In this document: positions 27,594-36,073 of the stretch, one piece after another
How positions within the stretch are numbered: position 1 is the first letter of the stretch
How the letters are laid out: each line of letters starts with the position of its first letter
Assembly: GCF_004005935.1 (NCBI RefSeq)
Contig: NZ_SACQ01000005.1
Location: 278,836-342,835 of the forward strand
DNA: 64,000 nt
Source of the DNA: Neptunomonas marina
GTDB lineage: Bacteria; Pseudomonadota; Gammaproteobacteria; Pseudomonadales; Balneatricaceae
Reading direction: 5' to 3'
Position numbers and translations under genes: made by a program
The notes under the pieces: model-generated
What the model was told of the DNA's origin: nothing
The model's database searches: none
Seen by the model: the letters and a program-made list of their open reading frames with translations, nothing else

Positions 27594-27618
27594 TTGCTCC
27601 TGCTAAGTGATGGAGCAA
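27594..27618 (-). promoter_or_regulatory. Hairpin that could mask the ribosome binding site of the YebB-like gene
   Basis: On the reverse strand TTGCTCC (27618-27612) is fully complementary to GGAGCAA (27600-27594), with an 11-base loop. The second arm includes the GGAG of the AGGAG binding site, 7 bases before the ATG. The structure is seen; a regulatory role is inference. Confidence 0.4.
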
Positions 27619-27733
27619 GCGTGCGATAAAATAGAGCTTTTGTAATACGATTTTTGGAAAGTATTAAAATACTATACCTTGTGTCGCGCTATTATCCTGT
27701 TGATAGCGTACTTTGTAGGCTTGATTCAGGTGC

Positions 27734-27761
27734 TAGACACCTCCTTTAGCTACACTATAGC
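27734..27761 (+). promoter_or_regulatory. Putative galE promoter
   Basis: TAGACA at 27734-27739 and TATAGC at 27756-27761 are spaced by 16 bases, with the galE ATG 30 bases further on. A short inverted repeat GGTG-CTAGA-CACC covers the -35. Confidence 0.4.
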
Positions 27762-27790
27762 TACCGATCATTAGGCAGTTGGAGAGCAGC

Positions 27791-28804
27791 ATGGCAGTGC
27801 TTGTTACAGGGGGCGCAGGCTATATTGGTAGTCATACCGCAGTACAGTTAATCAATGCAGGTGAGCACGTTGTTGTTTTCGATAACTTGAGCAATAGCCA
27901 TCCTGAGGTTTTTAATCGCATCGAGCGCATCACTGGGTCTCGGCCGACTTTTATCGAAGGTGATATCCGCGATAAAGCAGCGCTGAAGGCGCTCTTTGAG
28001 GCGCACCGTATCGATTCGGTGATTCACTTTGCGGGCTTAAAAGCCGTGGGCGAGTCCGTTGAAAAACCGATGCTTTACTATCAGAACAACGTTGAGGGTT
28101 CCCTCAATTTATTTGCCGCGATGGCAGAAGCAGACTGTAAGAATTTAGTGTTTAGCTCGTCTGCGACGGTATATGGCGATCCCGCCAGTGTGCCAATCCG
28201 AGAGAACTTTCCGTTGTCTACCACGAACCCTTATGGTCAGTCGAAACTGATGGTAGAGAATATCCTGCGTGACATCGCAACGGCGGATACGCAGTGGAAC
28301 ATTGCATTGCTGCGCTACTTTAACCCTGTTGGCGCTCATGAAAGCGGCTTGATTGGTGAAGACCCTGCAGGCATCCCCAATAATCTAATGCCGTTTGTTG
28401 CTCAAGTCGCAATCGGTAAGCGAGATAAGCTCAGCGTTTTTGGGGGCGACTACCCAACCCCTGATGGCACGGGAGTGCGTGACTATATTCATGTTGAAGA
28501 TCTTGCGAATGGCCACCTAAAAGCGTTAGCAGTGCTTGAGCAAGGGCATGGCTGTCAGGCGTACAACCTAGGCACAGGTAACGGTTACTCGGTACTTGAT
28601 GTGGTTAAGGCGTTTGCTGCGGCGAGTGGGAAAGAGGTTCCCTACCAAATTGTTGATCGTCGTGCCGGTGATATTGCCGAGTGCTTCGCTGATCCAGCTT
28701 ACAGTTTAGAGAAGTTAGGTTGGTCTGCGCATTATGATATGCAGCGCATGGTAGCGGATCACTGGCGCTGGCAGTCGGAAAATCCGAACGGCTATAAAGC
28801 CTAG
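27791..28804 (+). CDS. galE: UDP-glucose 4-epimerase
   Basis: Interconverts UDP-glucose and UDP-galactose using bound NAD. The 337-residue SDR-type protein has TGGAGYIGSH at the N-terminus, the catalytic SSSATVYG serine, and the Tyr-Lys pair in NPYGQSKLMVE. At 337 aa it is one residue shorter than the E. coli enzyme. I start at the ATG at 27791 after GGAGAGC; a TTG at 27779 is in frame but overlaps that site. With galU nearby, it supplies sugars for surface polysaccharide. Confidence 0.96.
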   Translation: MAVLVTGGAGYIGSHTAVQLINAGEHVVVFDNLSNSHPEVFNRIERITGSRPTFIEGDIRDKAALKALFEAHRIDSVIHFAGLKAVGESVEKPMLYYQNNVEGSLNLFAAMAEADCKNLVFSSSATVYGDPASVPIRENFPLSTTNPYGQSKLMVENILRDIATADTQWNIALLRYFNPVGAHESGLIGEDPAGIPNNLMPFVAQVAIGKRDKLSVFGGDYPTPDGTGVRDYIHVEDLANGHLKALAVLEQGHGCQAYNLGTGNGYSVLDVVKAFAAASGKEVPYQIVDRRAGDIAECFADPAYSLEKLGWSAHYDMQRMVADHWRWQSENPNGYKA

Positions 28805-28814
28805 GTTTGGTTGG

Positions 28815-28839
28815 GCGCAGCGGTTAAAGGCCGTTGCGC
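28815..28839. terminator. Weak hairpin between convergent galE and cysQ
   Basis: Nine-base-pair stem GCGCAGCGG / CCGTTGCGC (one G-U pair) with a 7-base loop. It overlaps the last codons of cysQ. No U-run follows on either strand, so termination is uncertain. Confidence 0.35.
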
Positions 28840-29654
28840 TCTTGATAGCGAGTATGTGCCAAAAGCAGTGCACCCCACCATGTTCCGCGCGCTGTGAAGG
28901 CAACAAAGTTAGGGTTAAGCAGCGTCTCTCGTTGGTTATAACGCATCGCTTGCTGCGTATTTAAGTCAATCACCTGTCCACCTGCACCTCTTAATACGGC
29001 GTCTGCTGCTGCGGTATCCCACTCGGACGTCGGGCCTAGTCTTGGGTAGAGGTCTGCTTGGCCTTGTGCTAACAAACAAAACTTTAATGAGCTGCCAATG
29101 GACGTGAGTTCCGCTGCCGGTATTTGCTCAATAAACTGTTTAACTTCATCCGTTAAATGGGAGCGGCTACCCACCACAATAGGAGGCGTTTGAGGCTCAC
29201 GCACGCTAATCGCCGTGGGGCTTTTGTTGTCGAATTGCCGCCAAGCACCATAGCTTTCGCCGCCCCAATACAGTTCCTTGGTAACAGGTACATAAACAAC
29301 GCCGAATACCGGGTCGCCTTTATGAATCAATGCAATGTTGACGGTGAACTCGCCGTTGCGGTTTACGAACTCCTTTGTGCCATCTAGCGGATCCAGCATC
29401 CAAAAGGTTTGCCAGTTGTGGCGCTGCGCAATAGCGGTAGCTGATGACTCTTCAGATAACACCGGAAAGCTTGGCGTTAATTGTTGCAATCCGCACTCAA
29501 GTATTTGGTGTGATGCTAAGTCGGCTTCTGTCAGTGGTGAGTTATCGGCTTTTGTTGTTACCTCAAAGCCTTGCTCGTAGATCGTCATGATCGCCGCGCC
29601 TGCCTGCTGTGCCAGTTGGCAGACGTCATGGATAGGTATGTCTAGTTCGCGCAT
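28824..29654 (-). CDS. cysQ: 3'(2'),5'-bisphosphate nucleotidase CysQ
   Basis: Magnesium-dependent, lithium-sensitive phosphatase that removes the toxic by-product 3'-phosphoadenosine 5'-phosphate during sulfate assimilation. The metal-binding motifs are visible: the EES of LSEESS, DPLDGTKEF, and the late WDTAAADAVLRGAGG. The 276-residue length is slightly longer than in E. coli. Its start overlaps the end of the upstream dehydrogenase homologue by 13 bases, so it belongs to the galU-pgi operon. Confidence 0.93.
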   Translation of the reverse strand: MRELDIPIHDVCQLAQQAGAAIMTIYEQGFEVTTKADNSPLTEADLASHQILECGLQQLTPSFPVLSEESSATAIAQRHNWQTFWMLDPLDGTKEFVNRNGEFTVNIALIHKGDPVFGVVYVPVTKELYWGGESYGAWRQFDNKSPTAISVREPQTPPIVVGSRSHLTDEVKQFIEQIPAAELTSIGSSLKFCLLAQGQADLYPRLGPTSEWDTAAADAVLRGAGGQVIDLNTQQAMRYNQRETLLNPNFVAFTARGTWWGALLLAHTRYQERNGL

Positions 29655-30925
29655 GTTTTACCTACTCCGAAGTAGTCGATACCGCTATCGCGCATGGTTT
29701 GATAATCAAACATGTTACGGCCATCGATAATCAGGGGGGTGATCAGTTCGCTTTTTACTACGTGATGATCAATGTCTAGATACTCTGGCCAATCTGTTAG
29801 CAATAGCAACGCATCGGCGTTCCGCAGCGCCTCGAGTTTATTATCGGTCGCGTGAACTTGCGGGTGGTATTGATAGTGGCTACGCACGTTTTCGAGCGCT
29901 TCCGGGTCATGTACCTGTACGTGGGCGCCCTGCGCAATAATGGCATCAATACAGCGGATGCTAGGCGCTCCATCGATGGATGCTGAGCCCGGTTTGAATG
30001 ATGCGCCCCAGATGGCGATGGTGCGGCCCTTGAGGTTGCAATCGAAGTACTGCCAAAGGCGACGAAAGGGTAGCTCTTTCTGTTTCTCGTTCTCTTCAAG
30101 CACGGTTTCAAGCAGCGCAGATTGCTGATTACGCTCCAACAAGCTCGCTAAGCCGCGGATTGAACGGGAGAAATTGCCCCCACCAAAGCCACAACCCGGC
30201 GCTAAGTAGTGCGGGCCAATACGCTGATCTGCGCCCATGCTGCGGCGGATGATATCGATATCGGCGCCAAGTTGTTCAGCGAGGTTGGCCATCTCATTAA
30301 TAAACCCGATACGTAGTGCCAGCATGCCGGTAATCGCAAATTTAGTTAGCTCTGCCTCGCGAGGGGTGACTTCGAAAAACTCAGTGCTAGGAGCAATGAG
30401 TGTACCCAGTAGCGCGCGAAAGTCTTTGGTAGCCCATGAGGCGTGGCAGCCGAACGTGATCGCGGAGGGCGAGGCAAATTGGCTGATGGCTTCGCCTTCA
30501 GACATGTTTTCAGCAAAGTAGCTCACAATGCTGGCGCTTTGCTCCGGGAACTGGCGCTGCAGATCATCACTGCTCCCGACGCCAAAGTGGCTCATATTGA
30601 TGATATGGACTCGGTTATCATCATTGAACGCGGCAATCTGCGCGACATAACTCTTTGCGAGCAGTAACTCGTTTGCGGCCAGAGCAAATAGGTGGCGGTC
30701 GTTACCTAAAGCCTGCTGTGGGCTTATGAGGCCAATGTTACCGGATTGGCTGCCCTCTTGAACGAGCGCCTTGAGTTGGGGTTCATTGATGGTTGTGCTG
30801 TCGAGTAACGACAAAATGTCAGCATCGGTCTGCTCGGTAACCCAATAGATATTATGCCCTTGCTGGCTTAGCACCGCTGCGGCCACCCAGCCGACCAGCT
30901 CTTGTCCCCAAATTGTCAGTTCCAT
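29642..30925 (-). CDS. UDP-glucose/GDP-mannose dehydrogenase family protein, catalytic cysteine missing
   Basis: 427 residues with the full three-domain layout of UDP-glucose 6-dehydrogenase. The N-terminal Rossmann loop is unusual (WGQELVGWVAA rather than GxGYVG). The central domain has TKFAITGMLALRIGFINEMANLAEQLGAD, and the C-terminal domain has WGASFKPGSASIDGAPS and LLLTDWPEYL. The active-site loop reads GCGFGGGNFSRSIRGL where active enzymes have GGSCFPKD, so the catalytic Cys is Asn251, the following Lys is Arg and the Asp is Ser. It may be inactive or have another role. It overlaps the pgi stop by one base (TAATG) and cysQ by 13 bases. Confidence 0.85.
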   Translation of the reverse strand: MELTIWGQELVGWVAAAVLSQQGHNIYWVTEQTDADILSLLDSTTINEPQLKALVQEGSQSGNIGLISPQQALGNDRHLFALAANELLLAKSYVAQIAAFNDDNRVHIINMSHFGVGSSDDLQRQFPEQSASIVSYFAENMSEGEAISQFASPSAITFGCHASWATKDFRALLGTLIAPSTEFFEVTPREAELTKFAITGMLALRIGFINEMANLAEQLGADIDIIRRSMGADQRIGPHYLAPGCGFGGGNFSRSIRGLASLLERNQQSALLETVLEENEKQKELPFRRLWQYFDCNLKGRTIAIWGASFKPGSASIDGAPSIRCIDAIIAQGAHVQVHDPEALENVRSHYQYHPQVHATDNKLEALRNADALLLLTDWPEYLDIDHHVVKSELITPLIIDGRNMFDYQTMRDSGIDYFGVGKTCAN

Positions 30926-32559
30926 TACGAGCGCTCCTGTTGCTGATGGATGTGGCGCATAAGGCCATGGGTGGATGGGTCAAACTCGGAGTCGCTCGCT
31001 TGATGCTGCAGAGGCTTAAGTAGTGAGGTTGCCATCGTTTTGCCGAGTTCAACACCCCACTGGTCAAACGGGTTGATATCCCAAATGACGGACTGTACAA
31101 AAACTTTGTGCTCGTAAAGGGCGATCAAGCTTCCGAAGGAGAAGGGCGTTAGTTCATCGAGTAGCAGAGTTGTCGATGGCTGATTGCCGTGGTACTGCTT
31201 GTGACCTGGAACGGGCTGATCATTCTGTTGAACAGCGCTACCAATCGCAAGAATACGAGACTGCGCAAGGCAGTTCGCTAGCGTCAGGGTGTGCTGTGAA
31301 CGCAGGCTTTCGTTGTCGGTCTTTTCATAGCGGCGTGCTGAGACAATAAAGTCGCACATCACCGATTCAGTGCCTTGGTGCAGCAGCTGATAAAACGCGT
31401 GTTGCGCATTTGGGCCGACTTCACCCCACAGTACTGGGCAGGTGCGGTAATCGAGTGACTCACCGACGCGGTTAACGCTTTTGCCGTTGCTCTCCATTTC
31501 GAGCTGTTCGAGGTAGGCGGGCAGATGGATGAGACGGCCATCGTAGGGAAGAATGGCATGCGCGTGAATATCGAGAAAGTTCACGTTCCAAACGCCGATC
31601 AAACCCAGCAAAACGGGCAGATTTTCGTTCAGTGGCGCAGAGAGGAAATGCTGGTCCATGGAGTGTGCGCCTTGCAGCATCTCGCGAAAACCATCCATGC
31701 CGATGCGCAGAGCGATGGGCAAGCCAATGGCGGACCACATGGAATAGCGTCCGCCAATCCAATCCCAGAACTCGAGCTGGTTATCGTCGGCAATCCCCCA
31801 GCTGGACATTTTCGCTGGGTTAGCTGAGATCCCAATAAAGTGGCAGCGGTTGATGATGGTGTCGTTGACGCCACTGGCATCGCGCAGCCACTTTCGCGCT
31901 GTATGGGCATTGCTGAGCGTATCAATAGTGGTAAATGACTTGGATGAAACGATAAAGAGCGTGGTGGCTGGGTTCAAAGAGCCTAAAATGTCGGCCAGCT
32001 CACTGCCATCCATAGAGGATACAAAGTGCACTTTTAAGTGGCGCCCGGCGTTGACGCGTGCACCTCGCAGAGCGCTGCATGCCATATAAGGGCCAAGGTC
32101 CGAGCCTCCCACGCCAATATTGACTATGGTGTCGATTGGCTCCCCCGCATAACCGCGCCACTGGCCTGAATGGATGCGCTCGACAATTTTCTCCATGCGA
32201 GACAGGTTGGTTTGCACATCTTGAATAATGTTATGCCCGCCCACCTCGAGTGATGTTTGCGCTTGCTCACGCAGCGCAGTATGCAATGCTGGCCGAGCTT
32301 CAGAGGTATTGATTGGGTCGCCGTTGAATAGGCGTGTTATCCAGCCCGGCAAGTCTGCGGTCTTTGCAAGCTCCACTAGGTGTTTGAGCGTGTGCTGATC
32401 GATACGTTGCTTTGAAAAGTCAATCAGTAGCGGGCCGTGGGCAAAGCTTAGGGTCTTGAAGCGGCTTTCGTCGAGCAGCAGTTCTTTCAGGTGGCTGTGT
32501 TGCATCTGTTGTGCATGATCTTGCAGTGTCTGCCAAGATGAGCTTGATGTAATGGTCAA
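30925..32559 (-). CDS. pgi: Glucose-6-phosphate isomerase
   Basis: Interconverts glucose-6-phosphate and fructose-6-phosphate. The 544-residue length is normal. The family signatures are clear: NIGVGGSDLGPYMACSAL, FIVSSKSFTTIDTL, DWIGGRYSMWSAIGLP, and near the end the catalytic lysine region with DQWGVELGK. It starts 3 bases after galU and ends overlapping the dehydrogenase homologue, so all four genes should be one transcript. Confidence 0.97.
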   Translation of the reverse strand: MTITSSSSWQTLQDHAQQMQHSHLKELLLDESRFKTLSFAHGPLLIDFSKQRIDQHTLKHLVELAKTADLPGWITRLFNGDPINTSEARPALHTALREQAQTSLEVGGHNIIQDVQTNLSRMEKIVERIHSGQWRGYAGEPIDTIVNIGVGGSDLGPYMACSALRGARVNAGRHLKVHFVSSMDGSELADILGSLNPATTLFIVSSKSFTTIDTLSNAHTARKWLRDASGVNDTIINRCHFIGISANPAKMSSWGIADDNQLEFWDWIGGRYSMWSAIGLPIALRIGMDGFREMLQGAHSMDQHFLSAPLNENLPVLLGLIGVWNVNFLDIHAHAILPYDGRLIHLPAYLEQLEMESNGKSVNRVGESLDYRTCPVLWGEVGPNAQHAFYQLLHQGTESVMCDFIVSARRYEKTDNESLRSQHTLTLANCLAQSRILAIGSAVQQNDQPVPGHKQYHGNQPSTTLLLDELTPFSFGSLIALYEHKVFVQSVIWDINPFDQWGVELGKTMATSLLKPLQHQASDSEFDPSTHGLMRHIHQQQERS

Positions 32560-32562
32560 TCC

Positions 32563-33471
32563 TTACTCTCCACCTGATTGAGAAATAATATCGCTTACGA
32601 ACGCGCGGAAGTCTTGGCCTTCGCTGGTGTGGTTAAGGCCAAAGATCAAGTTTGCCCGCAGCAAGCCTTGTTTGTTACCACAATCGTAGGTTTTACCCTG
32701 CATCAGGTAAGCTTCCGTGGTGGTTGATTTTAACAGTTGTGCGATGGCGTCAGTTAGCTGTATTTCATCACCGGCTCCGGGAGGGGTGTTCTCTAAGATG
32801 GCAAAAATTTCCGGCGGCAGAATGTAACGGCCCATCACGGCAAGATTGGATGGCGCATCTTGGTGAGAGGGCTTCTCAACGATCTGCTTGATCTTCAGAG
32901 TTTGCGGCCAGCTCGATTGGCTAGGTTGTGATGTGGCGATAATGCCGTAGTGGACTACGTTCGCTTCAGCGACCGCCTCGACCATCACTTGTGGTGAGTT
33001 TTGGTGATGGTAACGTGCGAGCATTCCGCACAGGTCTGTGCTGTTTACATTACTGGGGTGGTGAATAAGCATATCAGGAAGCATCACTGCAAAGGCTTCC
33101 TGTCCAACTAAGGGTGCTGCGCAGCGTACTGCATCGCCTAAGCCTTTGGGTTCGGGCTGGCGTATTGCGCACAGAGATACGCCGTGCGGTAGCAGGCGAC
33201 GAATGCTCGCTAGGATTTCTAACTTGCCTTTGCTCTCTAATATTTGCTCTAGCTCTGAGTGAGAATCGAAATGGTCAGCGATGGCGCTTTTACCGCTGCG
33301 GGTTACAAGGATAATCTCGGTAAACCCTGCAGCAACCGCCTCTTCGACAACATGCTGAATAGCCGGTTTATCCACAACCGTCAGCATCTCTTTAGGAATC
33401 GCTTTGCTCGCAGGCAATGTACGGGTGCCGAGGCCTGCAACAGGTATTACGACTTTTGTGAGCTTTGGCAT
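32563..33471 (-). CDS. galU: UTP-glucose-1-phosphate uridylyltransferase
   Basis: Makes UDP-glucose from UTP and glucose-1-phosphate. The nucleotide-binding opening VVIPVAGLGTRTLPASKAIPKEML is intact, followed by VDKPAIQHVVEEA, VEKP and GAGDEIQLTDAIAQL. At 302 residues it has typical length. First gene of the galU-pgi-(dehydrogenase homologue)-cysQ operon; it is divergent from srkA across 112 bases that must hold both promoters. Confidence 0.96.
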   Translation of the reverse strand: MPKLTKVVIPVAGLGTRTLPASKAIPKEMLTVVDKPAIQHVVEEAVAAGFTEIILVTRSGKSAIADHFDSHSELEQILESKGKLEILASIRRLLPHGVSLCAIRQPEPKGLGDAVRCAAPLVGQEAFAVMLPDMLIHHPSNVNSTDLCGMLARYHHQNSPQVMVEAVAEANVVHYGIIATSQPSQSSWPQTLKIKQIVEKPSHQDAPSNLAVMGRYILPPEIFAILENTPPGAGDEIQLTDAIAQLLKSTTTEAYLMQGKTYDCGNKQGLLRANLIFGLNHTSEGQDFRAFVSDIISQSGGE

Positions 33472-33583
33472 CGATTGCGGACTCCATTCTAAAGCGATTA
33501 GGCCAAGTTTACAGTGGTGCCTAGATGAATAGCGGTTGGGTTGTATACTAGCATGCCCCGAATGACGGATATGATAACGGTGT

Positions 33584-34558
33584 ATGAATAGTCAGCAAAA
33601 TGTATTCGAGGCATTAACGCCTGATGTTGTGATAGATGCGATTGAGCAGCAGGGTTATTACAGTGATGGCCGCTGCTATCCGCTAAATAGTTACGAAAAT
33701 CGTGTTTATCAGGTGGGGCTAGAAGAGGGTGGTGCCTTAATCGCCAAGTTTTATCGTCCCGGACGTTGGGCTTTGGCGCAAATTGAAGAGGAGGCCTCCT
33801 TGCTAGCTGCGCTATCGCAAGCAGGTTTGCCGGTGGTAGCACCGCTAATAGGAGAGAACGGCAGCGCTTTGGTTAAGCAGGCTGGTTTTGATGTTGCGCT
33901 CTATCCAAAAATTATCGGCCAAGCGCCTAATTTGGAAGACTTGGATTCGCTGTATGCTATTGGTGAGTTGGTCGGTCGGTTACATGCTTGGACCGAACCC
34001 TATCGATTCGCAGCACGCCATGCACTTATGCCGCTTGAGCAGTTGCAAACCTCTGCAAACTATCTGCTCGAGTGCTGGGTGCCGACCGCTCAGCAGGCTG
34101 ACTTTCGCCAGATAGTCGCTGAGATTGGAGCGGTGCTGGCTGAGCAAGCGATGGCTGCACAGTCGTTAGTGATCCATGGCGATCTGCATCTTGGGAACAT
34201 GCTGGTGGCCGATGGGATCAAGCTACTCGACTTTGATGATGCGCGTATGGGTTTTGCCATTGAAGATCTCTTCTTGTTGCTCTCAGGTACGGAAGTTGAG
34301 CAGCGCCAGCAGCTGTCCGAAGTCATAGAAGGTTATGAGCAATACCGAGAGTTTCCTCGTAGTGAGCTACCGATGTTGCATGGTTTGCGGGCTGTACGAA
34401 TGGTAAAGTACCTCGCTTGGATTGGCCGGCGCTGGGCTGAGCCGGTGTTTCAGCAAGCGTTCCCTTGGTTTCAACCCGGGGATTGGAAGACCCATAATAA
34501 CGACTTAAAGCAACTGCTGTTAGCGATGGATAAGCCTATCCTTTTTGGCGGCCAGTAG
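33584..34558 (+). CDS. srkA: Stress response kinase SrkA (YihE/RdoA)
   Basis: 324-residue Ser/Thr kinase of the aminoglycoside-phosphotransferase fold. The catalytic loop is VIHGDLHLGNML and the metal-binding motif is LLDFDDARMG. The SrkA-type opening GRCYPLNSYENRVYQVGLEEGG is well kept. In E. coli it counters stress-induced cell death linked to the MazEF system. No partner toxin is seen here. The family's usual neighbour dsbA is absent; moaB follows after 24 bases. Confidence 0.9.
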   Translation: MNSQQNVFEALTPDVVIDAIEQQGYYSDGRCYPLNSYENRVYQVGLEEGGALIAKFYRPGRWALAQIEEEASLLAALSQAGLPVVAPLIGENGSALVKQAGFDVALYPKIIGQAPNLEDLDSLYAIGELVGRLHAWTEPYRFAARHALMPLEQLQTSANYLLECWVPTAQQADFRQIVAEIGAVLAEQAMAAQSLVIHGDLHLGNMLVADGIKLLDFDDARMGFAIEDLFLLLSGTEVEQRQQLSEVIEGYEQYREFPRSELPMLHGLRAVRMVKYLAWIGRRWAEPVFQQAFPWFQPGDWKTHNNDLKQLLLAMDKPILFGGQ

Positions 34559-34582
34559 TTTTAGTGACTTGAGGATAAAAAC

Positions 34583-35107
34583 ATGGCTCATGCGAACGAC
34601 AGCGACGCGCGACAACCCCTTAACTTAGCGGTTTTAACGGTTTCCGATACTCGGGGACCTGAAAATGATACCTCTGGCGACTATCTACAGCAGGCTGCTG
34701 AAGCTGATGGACACGATGTGGTTAGGCGCGAAATCGTCGTGGATGATATGTATAAAATTCGCGCCATTGTTGCTCAATGGGTCGCGGATGATGCGGTGCA
34801 CGCCGTGTTGATTACCGGTGGAACGGGCTTTACCTCTCGCGATAGCACGCCTGAGGCAGTAGCGCCGCTGTTTGATAAAGAGATTGTTGGTTACGGCGAG
34901 CTGTTCAGAGCCGTATCGTATGAGGAGATCGGAACCTCGACGATTCAATCGCGTACGATTGCGGGTGTTTCTAATCGAACTCTGATCTTCTGTATTCCAG
35001 GTTCGACCGGTGCGTGTCGTACTGCGTGGGGACGTATCATCTCTGAGCAGCTAGATAGTCGTCACAAGCCTTGCAATTTTGTCGAGATGGTACGCCGTCG
35101 CGGTTAG
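34583..35107 (+). CDS. moaB: Molybdenum cofactor biosynthesis protein B
   Basis: 174-residue MoaB/MogA-fold protein for adenylylation of molybdopterin. The ligand-binding ITGGTGFTSRDSTPEAV and the PGSTGACRTAWG loop are intact. No other molybdenum cofactor genes are nearby. It starts with ATG after TTGAGGATAAAA and ends 22 bases before the membrane exporter gene. Confidence 0.93.
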   Translation: MAHANDSDARQPLNLAVLTVSDTRGPENDTSGDYLQQAAEADGHDVVRREIVVDDMYKIRAIVAQWVADDAVHAVLITGGTGFTSRDSTPEAVAPLFDKEIVGYGELFRAVSYEEIGTSTIQSRTIAGVSNRTLIFCIPGSTGACRTAWGRIISEQLDSRHKPCNFVEMVRRRG

Positions 35108-35129
35108 TACCGCTTAGTTGGAAATCAAG

Positions 35130-35717
35130 ATGTTGAATTTGTCCGAGCTGGCTGAAGCGCTGTCGCTCGTTTTTTTGGCTGAGTTTGGCGATAAAAGCCA
35201 GCTCGTGGTGGTGGCTATGGCCGCAACCTACCGTCTCCTCCCCGTTGTTAGTGGTGCCATTGTTGCCTTCCTAGTACTCAATTTGGTTGCAGTCTTGGCG
35301 GGAGCTGTGGTGGCTACTTGGATACCGACATGGGTCGCCGCGGTGCTGGCAGGCTTGGCTTTCATCGGCTTTGGTATTGCAGCTTTACGAGTTGATGATG
35401 AAGACGGAACTGAAGAATCCGCCAGCGTCGGCTCAAGTGTGTTCTTGGCTGCAGGCATGACGATTTTTATCGCCGAGTTTGGTGATAAAACGCAGCTGAT
35501 GGTGGCAACCCTTGCGACCCAATCGAGTGCGTTTTCTGTTTGGCTGGGGGCTAGTCTTGCATTGGTTGGTACGACGCTTTTGGGCGCGTTATTAGGCAAC
35601 CGGCTAGCTGAGCGCATCTCGCTACTTTGGGTGCATCGCATCGCTGGCGCTTTGTTTATCCTGTTTGGGGTGTTGGCGCTATTTAAAGGTTGGACGTCGT
35701 TTCACGCAGAGGTGTAA
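35130..35717 (+). CDS. TMEM165/GDT1-family cation (manganese/calcium) exporter
   Basis: 195-residue membrane protein with about six spans in two repeats. Each repeat has the family hallmark E-x-G-D: AEFGDKSQ near residue 20 and AEFGDKTQ in the second half. Vibrio MneA of this family exports manganese, so metal export is the best guess. I start at the ATG at 35130; a TTG 12 bases upstream is in frame. LrgA starts 2 bases after its stop. Confidence 0.88.
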   Translation: MLNLSELAEALSLVFLAEFGDKSQLVVVAMAATYRLLPVVSGAIVAFLVLNLVAVLAGAVVATWIPTWVAAVLAGLAFIGFGIAALRVDDEDGTEESASVGSSVFLAAGMTIFIAEFGDKTQLMVATLATQSSAFSVWLGASLALVGTTLLGALLGNRLAERISLLWVHRIAGALFILFGVLALFKGWTSFHAEV

Positions 35718-35719
35718 GG

Positions 35720-36073
35720 ATGCTTTTTTTAGGTTTGCTCATACTGCTGGTTTTTCAGCTGTGCGGGGAAGTGCTTGTCATGGCGTTAGATGCGCCGGTG
35801 CCGGGGCCCGTTGTGGGTATGGTGCTGCTGTTTTTTGCACTGCTCATTTTTGGGCACGTACCTGAGCAGCTGCGTTTGTTCAGTGAGGGTCTTTTGAAGC
35901 ACTTGTCGTTACTGTTTGTGCCGGCGGGTGTTGGCCTGATGGTGCATTTGGAGTATCTAGCCGAGTATTGGTTAGCGTTAGTGCTGGCGTTATCGGTTAG
36001 TGCGTTTATTACATTGCTGGTTGTCGCAGGTTTGCTGCGTTTTCTGATGCGCTCTAAAGAGGGGCGTCATTAA
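35720..36073 (+). CDS. lrgA: LrgA/CidA-family membrane protein
   Basis: 117 residues with four hydrophobic spans, and the holin-like CidA/LrgA features PVPGPVVGMVLLF and LLFVPAGVGLMVH. LrgA works with LrgB in membrane permeability, and in several species in pyruvate or glycolate-type export and import. The ATG at 35720 has GGTGTAAGG upstream; a longer TTG start would overlap the exporter gene. Its stop overlaps the lrgB start (TAATG). Confidence 0.9.
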   Translation: MLFLGLLILLVFQLCGEVLVMALDAPVPGPVVGMVLLFFALLIFGHVPEQLRLFSEGLLKHLSLLFVPAGVGLMVHLEYLAEYWLALVLALSVSAFITLLVVAGLLRFLMRSKEGRH

